NCBI RefSeq assembly: GCF_947179165.1 | Contig: NC_077237.1 | Location: 57,184,023-57,248,022 of the forward strand | Length of the DNA: 64,000 nucleotides | Reading direction: 5' to 3' | Source: Solanum dulcamara | Taxonomy: Eukaryota; Streptophyta; Magnoliopsida; Solanales; Solanaceae | Part shown: positions 23,818 to 35,621 of the stretch, in pieces | How the letters are laid out: each line of letters starts with the position of its first letter | How positions within the stretch are numbered: position 1 is the stretch's first letter | The notes under the pieces: model-generated | What the model was told of the DNA's origin: nothing | Seen by the model: the letters and a program-made list of their open reading frames with translations, nothing else | Database searches by the model: none | Position numbers and translations under genes: made by a program

Positions 23818-26142
23818 TGTCACAACCCAAGCCTAGGGCCGAGACGTGACATGACGAATGAGAAACCCGAAAGTACCTCAAACAAGCCTCTTAGCATTCT
23901 TTTAGCCTTTCATAGGTAATGATGATAAATAAACAAGCGGAAATCATAATAGTAAATCTTCAACTTACATCTGTCCAACAATACCTCTAACTATTAGATT
24001 TAACGGGGCTAAGACAAGTCTCTAGCTCACCCTCAATCATAATAGAAGAAATGCTATAGTAAAATATCTTAACATATCATAAGCTAGAAAGATAAAGGAG
24101 TATTGTTTCCAGAACATGGGAACTCACCAAAAGTAGTCTTCAACGAAATCTCAACTAGCCACGTGGAGGAAAACGAGGAGGAGCACCGGTCCCTACATAG
24201 TGATATCATGTAGGTAAAAGAGTATGCGTTAGTATTTTGAATATACTAAGTATGTAAGGATGCATGAACATTGAGGAAACATTACAACATTTATGTAATA
24301 TGGAACATAATGAAATGCATGCATAATAAATCATATAGATATCCTTTAAAACATTCATTCTGTGAGAAAATAACCATAACCGACATTTAAGACCATGCGA
24401 GCTATAACATGGAATCCAACATAACCCCCTACGTTGGCCGGGGAGACTACTTTCCAGGTAGAACTCCGTCAACTTCATTCATTTCTTTAACTTTAACTTT
24501 AAGGGCTATTTATGGATCCATTAGCCTTAGCATACAAGGGCTCCTATGTTGGCACATAGTTAATGAGACAAGGGGTTGCTACTAGGATTCCCTTATCGAA
24601 TCCCACCTCAATGCCCCATTCGGTGCTAAGTCAATCCCACGGAATAGTTTAATACTTCAAAATATTCATAGCATATAACTTGAGAATTTAAACATCATAT
24701 TCGGTAGAATAGCTCATTAAAACATTTGATAATTCAAATATGAAAGAATTGTCCTTATTGAATAAAGAATCCATCATTCATATCATTTCATCATTCTTTC
24801 ATTTTATAAGACCCCCTTTTGATCATAGATATTGCTTTCATAAACATTCATTTGGAGTCAAAGCTTTCAAGTCAAACTTTATTTAAAACATAGTAAAACT
24901 AGGTGGGTTTAAATCACTTCAACTTGCAAATATGTATGTAAATAAATATACATAAATACTTTGAAATCCATTAATTAAAAATCATGCTTTAAATAACCCA
25001 CCATGAATTTCAAGAACCTTTAAATAGATAAATAGAGGAATTACTTGCAAACCATCAATTCATACATATGAAATTATGTTGCATCAAAAATAGACCAATA
25101 ATTATTAGTTTAACCATGATTCATACTATTAAGTAAAAATAAGAATTACCATAAGAAAATATTACTTGAAATCAAGAGACTTAATTGAAAGAGTTTTTGG
25201 ACTACATGAGTGGAAGAACTCATGGATAAAAACCCACATAACTTAGAGTAAAGCTTAAAAAAAATATATAATTTATCATATAATAAAAATAATTTAGACA
25301 TGAGAGTGAAAGGAATACTCTCATTGAATCCTTACATACCTGGAATCCGAAGCTTTAGTCGGAACCGAAAGACTTAATGAACACTCTTGAGTCCTAGCTT
25401 TTCTCCTCGCCGGAATGTTTTGAGTACTATCCGGAGTATATGAATCACCAGAATAGTATTTTTTTCACTACTAAGAACTAAAACTATATTTGAGAATGTG
25501 TAAAAAAGTGTATAGAGAGAAGACTTGCTTGAGAAAGCTTGATGAATAAAATGAGGAAATAAGCTGGATATTTATAAGTGGGAAAGAGAGACCTAACAAG
25601 AAATAAAATAATTATAAAGAAAAATCTGAAAATTTAATGGAAAATTATGATGTCATGGATGATGTTAATTGGAGGACAATTTATGTCATGAGTGATGTCA
25701 AATGTATCTAGATCTTTCCATGGTAGATGAAATGAGTTATATTTGATAGAATACTCCTTTTCGGAGCTGCTTTTGAACAAGATAAATTCATTATTAGGAT
25801 TTGGTGTCTTCATAAGAATTGTAGATATAGAAGTCAAGTTTCATGTCGTTTAAGAATCAACCAATTTGGATCATCCTACAGTGAGATATGAATTTTCTTC
25901 TACAAATACTCTATTTTGTCACAATACACTATCTTACAATAATTGATTTATTTGACCTACTTAAACTCCGAAACTTAAAATATGGTATCACAAAGGTTGT
26001 AGGTAATGATCTTGTGGTTACTCAGAAAGTTGAATCATCCAAATTGGACAATCCTATAAAAAGTGATGACCAAAATACAAAGACTGTATCATTTTTAGGC
26101 GAGAATTGAAACATCATACACAACGTTTTAGGGGATGTTACA
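23818..26142 (-). mobile_element. Solo LTR of element B family with TSD TGTAT
   Basis: It begins TGTCACAACCC and ends GGGGATGTTACA (plus strand), flanked by TGTAT at 23813-23817 and at 26143-26147. No internal sequence is present. It is nearly identical to the B 3' LTR; the main differences are an 18 bp insertion near 24778 and scattered substitutions. It is the expected product of recombination between the two LTRs of a full element. Confidence 0.93.
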
Positions 26143-26147
26143 TGTAT

Positions 26148-26459
26148 AGTCACGCAATAAGAAAAACAATCCTAATATAATTATACAATTAAATGGTCTA
26201 CAAGTAGGAGAAGGAATCCTAAAATAATTAGGATGACTCCTAATAATCTGAAAAGGTTAGCGTCATATTTAAGTTTATTTTTCCACCAGATAGTCTCCAA
26301 ATATAAATAAGTCTCTAGCAGCATTCTATTAGACTTATATTGAGATTCTAATGTCATACTAATTTTCACGCACGAGATTTCAAACAAATTTCGAGCGCCT
26401 CATTGAAATATTTGTACTTGAGAAAATTCAGCTTTTTAGCTGCGATCTAGTGCAGGAGA
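26148..26459. other. AT-rich stretch without recognised features
   Basis: Flank of the solo LTR. It contains 'aaatataaataag' (26295-26310), which could be a TATA motif of an unrecognised element, and the inverted repeat GGAGAAT/ATTCTCC at 26456-26471. No coding evidence. Confidence 0.4.
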
Positions 26460-26485
26460 ATTTATTCTCCTTGATCGTGGACCCT

Positions 26486-26690
26486 TGACCGCGTTCGCGG
26501 AAGTTCAGGAACTTGTTCATGGCCGCGTTTGCGGGGCCATGGCCGCGTTCGTAGAGGTATGCCCCTTTTGCCTCCGCGTTCGCGGAGGTGTAAGTCTTTT
26601 GCCTCCGTGTTCGCGGGCCTTTTGCCACGTTTGCAAAGGCCAAGCTTGCTGACCTCCGCATTTGCGGGCCAATTAGGACGCGTTCGCGAA
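26486..26690. repeat. Array of CCGCGTTCGCGG-type palindromes
   Basis: About eight variants of CCGCG-TT-CGCGG occur in 205 bp. The best is CCTCCGCGTTCGCGGAGG, a perfect 8 bp inverted repeat with a 2 nt spacer. It is strikingly GC-rich against AT-rich surroundings and lies upstream of the rest of this LTR. Confidence 0.75.
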
Positions 26691-28242
26691 GGCCAAGGTC
26701 CTAGTCTTTTAATAAAATACCAAAGATGAAAATCAACCATAGCTCTTCATTTCAAACCTCGATTTCTCTTTCAATACAAGCTCAAATTTGACGATTTAAA
26801 GGTTTAACTCAAGAGAATTTCGTGGGAAATCTGGTGGTGAACTTAGAACTTTGAGGGGAGGTGTCATGTTAGGTAAATGTACGAAACTAGCTATTGTTTG
26901 TCATTTTCAGAATGAAGTTTTGTTGAACTTTGAGAGATTGTATCTTGATCATTTGAGCTTCGTTTTTAGTAATTTTTAGGCTAATTTGTGGTGTTTTTCG
27001 CAAGGAACGTCATGATATAATTTTTTTAGATTGGGAGAGTTTCATTTTTGAGAAATCATTGATCAAAGATCCTGCCATTTTCACCTTTTTAGTCCAAATT
27101 ATGAGCATTTTGTTGCATGATCGTCTCGCGTTGTTTTTTCATCCCGAATTGTGTTGTAATTTGATCTTTGAGCTTGGGTTCTGTTTAGAACCTATTTTTG
27201 AGGTCAATTCCAAAATTCCAAATGCGGTTCCCACATTTCCTGTTTTAGATCTTGAAATTGGTCCATCTCCAAAAATTATAAAATTAATGTCTAAACGACC
27301 GTAATGATATTGCGATTCTGTTTTTGATAGTGTGGCAGCAGTCCGAGGCCACTCGAAAAGGAAAAGCTCCGGTACAGTGATTTAGAGTGTTCGTGATCGG
27401 CCGACAGATAGACTACGGTCTCCCCCTTTTGACTAAACTCTATTAGATATTGTGTAGTATATTTTATATATGACTTAGGTGAGTATTTGCCGAGATTAGC
27501 ATTCCCCTCATTCGATTCTGTTTTCTTATTCCCGCGTGAGCTTTAGGCTAGAATAGTCTCGTAATATCCTTAGATTAGGTTGTGGGCTTTGGTTATTGTG
27601 TTGACTTAGCATTATTATCTTGTTTAGGGCTTATATTGATGGCCTTAGGATAGGTTTAAACCTTAGGTGCTTTATCAGGTGTTTATTGCCCTCTTATTTA
27701 GGCGTAGCTTTCGGTAGGGCTTATTATGGATATGATACCCTTTCCGCTAGTTCCTGAGACCTCTGGAGCTCATCAAAGCCGTAGGTTTGGTTTAGCTGTG
27801 CTCGGTTATAGCTGAGGTGGCATATTTTGGGGTAAGGCGTCGATCCTAGAGATATTTCTTCCCCTACTAATTTTGAGCCATGTCTCGATTGTTAGCTTTT
27901 GTTTAGCGGACACTTAGGATGCCTCTTTGTCTAGTACCTTTTGATTAGGCCCGAGGCCGTGCTCAAGGAGAGATTGGATCCTAGGTTAGTCATTTTTTAC
28001 CCTGACTGTGTGGTTTAGCTCGATGTTACTATTTGAATTGTGTGTTTCTTATTTGGATGTTGGTGATGACATGTTTGCATTGATTGATAATATTCACCCG
28101 TTTTGTGGTGCGATCCTAGTATATCATTAGTTTTTAACTACTATTTTTTAGAAGGATTCCTTACACTTTTACTTCTTTTAAACTGATTTTTTTAACGGGA
28201 GTCATACTACCTAGACTACTTTGATAACATGATTTCAGATTT

Positions 28243-28340
28243 ACGAGGCGTTGAGGATGTGCTCTGTTTTATACTTTACGATGCATCGAGGATGTGCTCC
28301 TTTATACTGGCAGTTTCAGAGGCATTGAGGATGCGCTCAA
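28243..28340 (+). repeat. Three tandem units in the LTR
   Basis: Copies of 'cg(t/a)tgaggatgtgctc'-like sequence recur about every 40 bp. This marks the same LTR position as 871-975 (inverted). Confidence 0.6.
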
Positions 28341-29430
28341 TTTCATTGATTATTCAGCGCAGCTTCGCCCTTTTATATGTTGGCTGCATTCGGAATGCCT
28401 TAGCCTGTACTTGATTATCCGACTTGACGTCTCCCTTTCTACAACGGCTTGGCTTCTCTCTCTCCGATACCACTACGAAAGTTCTATATATCTATATAAG
28501 ACCTAGTTTGAGCTCATGCAGTGTATACGAGTTTTTCGTGTCCCCTATAGACCCCTTTGGCTAGTGCACCACTGAACTGGATGAGGGAGCCCATGGTCCC
28601 ACCTGGCAGGCCAGGGACCAGGGTGGGTCTATACGCTTCTTCTTATTATCGTTGTTGATTGATGAGAGTCACTAATGATGTTACTGATTTTTACTACAAA
28701 CTTGCCAAAGGGCATTGCCTATCACGAGTATATTTATTGGCTGTTTGGTCCCCCGATTTATGGGAGTCAGGGGTATGTTGGTCATTATTTGCACCTTCCG
28801 GGGCCAGGGTGGTTCTTATCTCTTGTTGTACTTGTAGTTGATACCTTCGGTTGTATTGGTATTTGGTATACGTGGTATTTGAGTTGGATGGTGGTACGTC
28901 CTTCCTGCTAAGCTCGGTCGGAACAGTTCCTAGGTGATTATGTGGTTAGAGTTGCCAGTTAGCACTGTATTTTATTAGTAGGCTCCTATGATGCATTCTT
29001 CATGTTGGCCGGTTGTTGGATTGCATTACAAGTGCGTTCTTTGTCTCTTCTCCTTTATCTATGTCCCCAGTCTCTTTGTCTTTATTTCCTGTCATTATTG
29101 TGATAATTCCTTATTAGTTACTTGTGCAATATTATTTGGTTATATGTTAATTATACTTGTTTTATCTGTGGAGCTCAGTCGGCCCATGCCTATTGAGTAC
29201 CATTCACTTGATACTCATACTACACATAGTACGGATTATCGCAATTGATTTGGATTGGTGAGGAGTAGCTTTTGATTCGGTGATTTGGTGAGCTCCTGGC
29301 GTTCGGAGTTGTCGATTTTCATCCATGCCAGATTAGGACTAGTCTTTACTTGCTTTCGAAGACTATCTATACTCTTATTTTATTTGTAAAAACCTTGTAC
29401 TTCTGTTTTGATTTAGATGCTCGATTACTG

Positions 29431-30346
29431 ATTAATGCCAGGTTTTGGATGGTTTCTTGTGTTGTTTCAATTGTTCTTTTTTGTTCTCATTATTACTTAC
29501 TTTCTACTTTATTTATTCATATTTAAAAGTTCTGCATAGGTAAAAGTTTATAGAAGTCCTCTCACGTGTCCTTTTTGGATTAAAAAACAATCACAATTAA
29601 TTTAATATGTAACTTCTTTAGGTTTGATTATTTTATTCGGATAAGAAATCACAATATTTAACACTTTTAAATTGATTTACAATCTTAACTTATTTAAAAA
29701 AGAATTTATATAATTCTATTTAAGTAATATTTTGGATCTAAATTTACAAGAAACAAATCTTCTTCTATTTCTACTTTTCTTATTATTTTGATTTTGATTT
29801 AAGTCATCTCCTTGTATTCATTATCATTATACTTTCTGTATTTCTTTATTTATTTTAATTAATAGATTTAAATATTATATATGAATTATACATAATCAAC
29901 AATTGACAATGAATTCTCCTTTTTTATGATTTCTTGTGTTTCTCTTTCAATTGAATTTTTTTGATTGAAAAATTTGACGAAACAAGCATGTTACGGTCGA
30001 ATGAAGTAGCAAAAAGAATTCAAAGGTTTATCCCTTTCCTTTTTTCTTTCTTCCTTTGTTTAACAGTTTTAATTATGTCATTTAACTATATTTTGATATA
30101 ATATTCATTAGTATTATAGTTGATTCTTTAATTAAACGTATTTGTTGAATTCGAAATATAAAGTTATAGTTAAGCGTTGAATCTTGATATGGAGACTTTT
30201 CATTTGAATGATGAACCTATAAATTCAAGATTATAAAACACAAATATTAAAATGCTAAATATTGAACAACAAAAGTATCTCTAAAATATTGATCGATTTT
30301 ATACCCCTAAAAGGCCAAATTATTTGTTCAAAGAGATAATCCCTTG
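29431..30346. other. AT-rich intergenic DNA, nothing recognised
   Basis: No convincing coding, RNA or repeat signal. It separates the long LTR from the LINE poly-A end at 30347. Confidence 0.45.
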
Positions 30347-31254
30347 TTTTTTTGTACAAAAGGGTATTTTATATATAATAGCATCAATACATACTGGGTT
30401 AGCTAGGCAGCTAGCATTACGGTGGTTAACAAGAAAAGAGGTATGAGAAGGGGATATATTGCACGTAGACTCCCTTTGATTCACAAGTTTTTTCCTTTTC
30501 TTGTCTTCTTCATTTACATCGAAAACAAAATCTGGAGCCGATTTCCATTCTTTACAAAAAGAACCTGATGGTAGGTACCTTCTTTTTCTAGCTAGCATGT
30601 CCGCTGCCCTGTTGTGCTCCCTTGGTTCATGCTGGATTTGTTGGAGCAATTCCCTACATTCAATTAAGAGGTTTTAGTTAGAGTCATTTTTGTTTTTTAA
30701 TAATCTGATTACCTCAGTAGCGTCCGTGAAGTTAATGTTGTTAATTTTTTGCTCCAAAGTAAGCCTTAGATCATGTATGAGGGCTATCGTTTCTGAGTAT
30801 AAAGCGCTGTTGGAGGTGGTTCTAGAGCTTTTCCCAATTACCCACTCTCCTTTAGGGTTTCTAATGATGCAACCTGTACCTCCCAAATTTGTTGCTGCAT
30901 CAAAAGACCCATCGACATGAAGTGTGAAAGCGGTTGTATTTTCATTCCTCAAAAGAGGATTATAGTCCCTATGTTTCGGGGCCTTCGTTTTCTTATGAAT
31001 TTGAGGACCAATAAGCATGTATTCGAGCGCTCTATCCAGAGCTTTATTCTTGTTGATATCTTCTTTTGTTTTGTTAAAGAGATTACTATTCCTACTAAGC
31101 CAAATATTCCACAAGAAGAAGGGAAAGGCTGTCTTCCAGATGATAGGGAGAGAAGTGCATTTGGTATTCCTAAGTCTTTCAAGCCAGTTTGGGTCCATAC
31201 TATCTCTAATCTGATTTGTGGAGACCCCCATACCCAGGTCTTCCCATTAAACCT
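30347..31254 (-). pseudogene. LINE 3' end: RNase H domain and 3' UTR
   Basis: The minus-strand frame 31231-30674 encodes 'WKTAFPFFLWNIWLSRNSN' and then an RNase H of the plant LINE type: 'FTLHVDGSFDAATNLGGTGC' (first Asp), 'SALYSETIALIHDL' (Glu) and 'INFTDATEVIRLL' (Asp). After a stop at 30674, 'QIQHEPREHNRAADMLARK' (30320-30649) gives the last motif with its Asp. A run of seven A (plus 30347-30353, T7) after TTTTGTAC looks like the poly-A end. The RT itself is absent: upstream sequence switches to the IMPL2-like copy. Confidence 0.82.
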
Positions 31255-32053
31255 GTCTTTTGAAATGGAAGACGCTGGAGAAGGTTGCCAAGAAAGTTGA
31301 TTTCCTTGCCAGTCAGTTATAATTCCCCCTGCACCCTCCACGATAGGAATTAGCCCGAGAAAACTACATGGATCAACAGCACTATCAACGACGACTTGCA
31401 AGATTCCAGCAGCCAATTCAGAGTAAGCAACACAAGTGCCGTTGTTTCTCCAACCTTATATGCCAGCAGACCATATGCAACTTTGGCATCTTTATTGTAG
31501 TCGGGGTCCTTGATATCAACATATGCTTGTCCCAAGTTTTCGCAAACTCGAGTTATCACGTGCACCCCATTGCTAGTAGTGATGCAATCCCTCCTCCCAA
31601 CGGTTCTGACTCCTGTTATGGGGTTATTGATGATACCAAATTACCAATGACTGGTTTTCCGTTGTGAAGTACAGCAATCAATGTGCCAAATGTGGGCAAT
31701 AGTCCACCTGGTGTACCATTAATTGGATCCAAAACCCAAACAAACTCTGGAACTACTGTCCCACCACAATTATTCCATCCACTCAGTTTCGAGTACACAG
31801 TATGGAAAGGTAAATCTTTTAGGATAATTGAGATCATAGCAGTATCTACTTCAGCAGCAATGCTTTCCCAGCACAAAAAAATAGTATCAGAGGTGTTAAG
31901 CACGTTGCCACGAGCCAAATAGTGCTGTAAAATGATTTCTCCAGCAATGTCAATAAGCTTGTTAGCAACATCAGCAAGAAGATCTAGTTTAGTGTTGCTG
32001 ACCAGCGAAGGTTCTCTTTTGCTAGTTGTCAAAGAGTAGCTCGAACACGTCAT
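31255..32053 (-). pseudogene. Intronless IMPL2-like phosphatase retropseudogene
   Basis: The minus-strand pieces 32053-31616, 31565-31350 and 31416-31265 together resemble plant IMPL2 (histidinol-phosphate phosphatase of the inositol monophosphatase family, plastid histidine synthesis): 'LDLLADVANKLIDIAGEIIL', 'VWVLDPINGT', 'FGTLIAVLHNGKPVIGN' and 'LIPIVEGAGGIITDWQGNQL'. The metal-site motif DPIDGT reads DPINGT, and the GEE motif is missing from 'VYSKLSGWNN'. There are at least two frameshifts. There is no intron across a span where the plant gene is, as I recall, intron-rich, so it is a processed copy. The transit peptide is not evident. It runs directly into LINE sequence on the same strand. 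Confidence 0.82.
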
Positions 32054-32636
32054 GTTTCTTCTATCTAATAATCAATATATATGTAGGAGGAGAGCGTTAG
32101 ATTCAGGATTTAAACGCAGTAATCATGTTCATATTTCTAATAAACAATAAAGATGTGCGGAGACAATGTTAGATTCAAGATTTAAAAGCAGTAGTTTCAA
32201 GGTTCGGGTTCTACAAAGGCAGTAAACACAAGTCAACATACCTAAATAACTAAATCAAACAAAATATAGGAATCTCAATATAGACTAAAATTAGATGAGA
32301 AGTTATTGAAACACATTATATATACAAATACCAAATCGAGGTTGCATCAGAAAATGATAGCATCATTATAGTTGGGGATCAAAATAAACATCTTTTATAA
32401 AACAATCACGGTATTAGATACATTGAGTCGACATACAACAATAACTAAACCAAATAAAAAGTATGAATTCTGAATACATATTTTAAAAATATTAGTGTTC
32501 CTACATGATTCATTTTAGTTTATATCATTGAAGAGAACTCTTGTTGTAGTAGTGAAGGACAAAGTCGAACTTTAACTTGACAACGAAATAACAAATCTCA
32601 AGGTCATAGTTCATTTTAGTCTATTCTTGTTTTACA
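32054..32636. other. AT-rich upstream flank with a short duplication
   Basis: A motif of about 30 bp, 'gttagattca(g/a)gatttaaa', occurs twice (32095-32115 and 32168-32188), 73 bp apart. Nothing else is recognised. Confidence 0.4.
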
Positions 32637-33181
32637 CTAAGTTGCTCGGACTCGGGTGCGGGTGTCCGAGACGGATGTGAATCCGAGAGTCAGACTCGGC
32701 AAAATCTAAATTTTCAAATTTGGGGATATGAATCCGAGTATGAATACGTGTGCGGAAATTCGATTAAAAATATTCAATATTATAAAAGTATAGTTATAAA
32801 GATAAAGATATTCTTCTCCTCGGAAAAGAAAAAGAAAGTCATTCAAGACCTTCCACCAACTCTCCTTACAGATCATTGCTACTGTCTACCATAAGTTGGA
32901 ACACAGCCGCTTGAATATTTAGCATCATTTGTTTGGCTTGAAACATGAAGCAATGAATATTGACCAAGAGGAAAAGTATCTTCGTCAAAGTATCTGATGT
33001 GGATTGATTGAATCCCGTACCTGCACCTGCACTCGTCTGATGTATCTCATGTGGGTTGTCCATGAACTCTTGGTCAAAGTATCCGATGTGAGTTGACCGA
33101 ATCCCACACGTATCCCGCACCTGCACCTGTCTCGTGTCGACACGGGTGCAACAACAAATATGAAGATTCTGCGCAACTTAG
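32637..33181. mobile_element. 545 bp non-autonomous hAT-like MITE
   Basis: It starts CTAAGTTGCTC and ends GCGCAACTTAG, giving inverted termini of 9-11 bp. It is flanked by GTTTTACA (32629-32636) and GTTTTACG (33182-33189), an 8 bp target duplication with one mismatch, as hAT transposases make. The interior is non-coding, with short repeats of 'gactcgggtgcggg' type. I recognise this as a repeat type common in Solanaceae. Confidence 0.8.
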
Positions 33182-33189
33182 GTTTTACG

Positions 33190-33935
33190 AACAATTTTTA
33201 AAGATCTCTATGTTCAGAATGGCAACATACTATACAAAATCAATGACTATTCAACAATTTCTTCACAAGTTTAAGAGTGATTTGGGACCTGGTGAGAAAG
33301 ATTTTGGTAACAAATAACTGTGAGGTGGGATGGTTGCTTAATGATCTCATTGGTAAGTTTTCTAGTTCATTTATTCATCATCGGAAATCAAGAGAATGCT
33401 ATAGTGTGGCAAATTTATAGGAAGACTTTTAATTTATTTAGTTAGGGAAAAAACAAAATACTACAAGAAAAGATAGTGTTTTTCTTTGTTGAGAATTAGT
33501 TTTGAAGCAGATTCGAAGCCCTAAACAACAAGGGCCAGTGTACTATCTGTATCTCGCTTCGATACCCAATATTACCTTAATGAAAGGTCCAATAATAATA
33601 CTATGTAATAATAGCCACAGAAAAATAGGGTCTTCCTAATATTTCTTTAATATAAAGTTCCAAAAACCAAAAGAGAAAAAAGATACAAGCTTACAGAGTT
33701 TTCGTTCTCACTTAGGACTCAAGTGGCCGGTCGAGAATTCCAGAGGAAGAGGTGATTCGTCCGGTGGAACGAAGACGACTTGAAAGTCACAGATCGTTGT
33801 AAGAGTAGCTTAAATAGAAGATCGAACCTTAAACTACTCCTAAACCAAATAGAATTTGGATTCCCAATCCCAATTTTGTCCCGTCATATCGCTTTGAATT
33901 TCTTAACCTTATTTAACTTCTTTTTATGCTTTTAT
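33190..33935. other. Intergenic stretch, nothing firmly recognised
   Basis: A less AT-rich patch at 33720-33830 might be an exon or leader fragment, but no frame in it resembles a protein I know. Confidence 0.4.
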
Positions 33936-34052
33936 TGAGCCGAGGGTCTTTCGAAAACAGTCGTCTTAAGGAGTAAGGTCTGCCTACACTTTATCCTCCC
34001 ACACCTCACGTTGTGGGATTTCACTGAATTGTTATTATTGTTATTGTTGTAT
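33936..34052 (+). mobile_element. SINE 3' fragment (Au/TS type)
   Basis: 'gagccgagggtctttcg', 'ggagtaaggtctgcctacac' and 'ttgtgggatttcactg' followed by a TTG/TTATTG tail match the 3' half of the tRNA-derived SINEs abundant in Solanaceae. The A and B boxes are absent, so it is 5'-truncated. Confidence 0.8.
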
Positions 34053-34192
34053 TTAAGACGAGTTTACTTGAACCTACAACTGATCCTTGTAAAATTAGAC
34101 CTTCTAATTTAGATTTGAAGTAGGAAACCACTTATGGGTCGTTTTTGTAGCTCGTTAGACTTATGCACCTATTTGTAACTACAGAGTCGTAA

Positions 34193-34210
34193 GCCCGTGG
34201 AAGCACGGGC
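34193..34210. repeat. Perfect 7 bp hairpin, Helitron-terminus-like
   Basis: GCCCGTG-GAAG-CACGGGC. A similar 'gcacgggcccaa' context occurs at 48131-48150, next to CTAGT on the minus strand. The copia element inserted 20 bp to its right. Confidence 0.4.
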
Positions 34211-34231
34211 CCAACACAAAAAATTAGTCTA

Positions 34232-34438
34232 TATTGTACAATAATAAGTGAATGTTCATATTCATTTTTTTCCACCCAACTTCGTCCCCCAACTTTTTAC
34301 GTTTTCTTTCTTTACAGTGGTTATAAAAGTCATTGTTGTTATATAATTAAATACACAGATACTCAATTCTCTCAACTCTCTCTCTTTCTCTTATTCTCTC
34401 TTTCTTATTAATTTGCTAAGTTAGTTTGTTTTATAACA
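34232..34438 (+). repeat. 5' LTR of the copia element
   Basis: 207 bp ending TTTATAACA, with TATAAAAG at 34322-34329. It is clearly diverged from the 3' LTR. Confidence 0.9.
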
Positions 34439-34453
34439 TGTTATCAGCACGAG
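34439..34453 (+). other. Primer binding site of the copia element
   Basis: TGTTATCAGCACGAG directly follows the LTR. It is a degenerate match to the initiator tRNA-Met-type TGGTATCAGAGC. Confidence 0.6.
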
Positions 34454-34517
34454 CCTCCATCACTTTGAGCTATTTTAAAAAAATAACAAAAGGGTAAGAA
34501 TTTTATTTATTTAAAAT

Positions 34518-35500
34518 ATCTAATATCTCTAAATTTGAATTTGTTGATCTTGATATATCTGAAAAAGGCTACTCATCATGGGTACTATATGCTGAAATAC
34601 ACCTAGAATCGATGGGTCTAGCAGACACCATCAAATATGACAATAAGGCATCTAGTCAAGACCGTGCCAAAGCCATGATATTTCTCCTCCATCATCTTGA
34701 CGAGAGGTTAAAATTATAGTACCTCACATTAAAAGACCCCCTTAAACCGTGGAAGAATCTAAAAGAAAGATATGACCACCTAAAGTTGGTCATCCTTCCA
34801 CAGGCACGTCATGATTGACTCAATTTGAGATTAATGGATTTTCAAAATATACCTGAATATAATTCTGCCTAGTTTAGAATTATATCACAGTTAAATTTAT
34901 ACGCAGAAGAAATCACTAAGCAAGACAAACTTGAAAAAACACTCTCCACATTTCCACCCGTGAATATGCACCTGTAGTAGCAATATCGCGAAAAAGGTCT
35001 TAAAACATATTCTGAATTACTTTCTCACTTTCTTATTGCTGAACGACATAACAAACTATGAATGAAAAATCAAGATAGTCGGCCCGTTGGTTCTTTGCCA
35101 CTCCTTGAAGTGAATCAGACAAACTATAACCAACGAGAAATAGGTCATGGTCCATGTCGTGGATGTGGTCGTGGTCAAAGAAGAAATTATAACCATGATA
35201 CTCGTCTGGCACCAAAAAATGATCAGCAATACAAAAAGAAGAGTGAAAAGCAAAAAGCTATATCAAAGAAAAATTTAGAGAGTATATGTCATAGATGTGG
35301 AGGTATGGGGCACTGATCACGGACCTGCCGGTCATCAAAACGTTTGGTTCAGCTATATCATGCATCATTGAAGAGAGCAGAAAATAATCTAGAGACAAAC
35401 TTTATCTCTGAAGATAATATTAAGCCTATTCATTTGGATCTAGCTAATTTCTTCAATTTCCCAGAAGAAAATATGAATATTGATAAGCCTGATAATATTT
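34518..35500 (+). pseudogene. Copia gag, decayed
   Basis: The reading frame through several stops gives 'LDISEKGYSSWVLYAEIHL', 'ERYDHLKLVILPQARHD' and the nucleocapsid knuckle 'CHRCGGMGH' followed by a stop where the motif should continue to its last Cys (35289-35330). The 35062-35316 segment is the longest open part and is rich in Arg/Gly/Asn. Confidence 0.8.
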
Positions 35501-35621
35501 AAATAATTTTCTATTCATTTGTCTGTACTAAATAATATGTTTATATTTTTTTAATTCATGTAAATAAATAAAAGTTGTATAATGAGCTATGTTTTAATTA
35601 TAATGTTTACTTTATTTCTTT

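Larger units (their letters stand above)
26460..29430 (+). mobile_element. Long LTR-derived sequence in plus orientation, related to family C
   Basis: 27240-27400 matches the reverse complement of 52540-52690: the sequence around 'ccaaaaattataaaatta', 'ctaaacgaccgta' and 'gaaaagctcc' is common to both. The triplicated GAGGATG(T/C)GCTC units at 28243-28340 mirror those at 871-975. It has no coding domains. Neither terminal TG nor CA with a TSD could be found, so it is probably truncated at both ends. Near 29400-29460 it carries 'gatgctcg' and 'gccaggttttgg' strings that I associate with the 3' part of such Solanaceae LTRs. Confidence 0.6.

Noticed and set aside
31616..32053. IMPL2-like frame as a functional phosphatase gene
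   Set aside because: Catalytic motif altered, frameshifts after 145 codons, no introns, and a 3' end replaced by LINE sequence.
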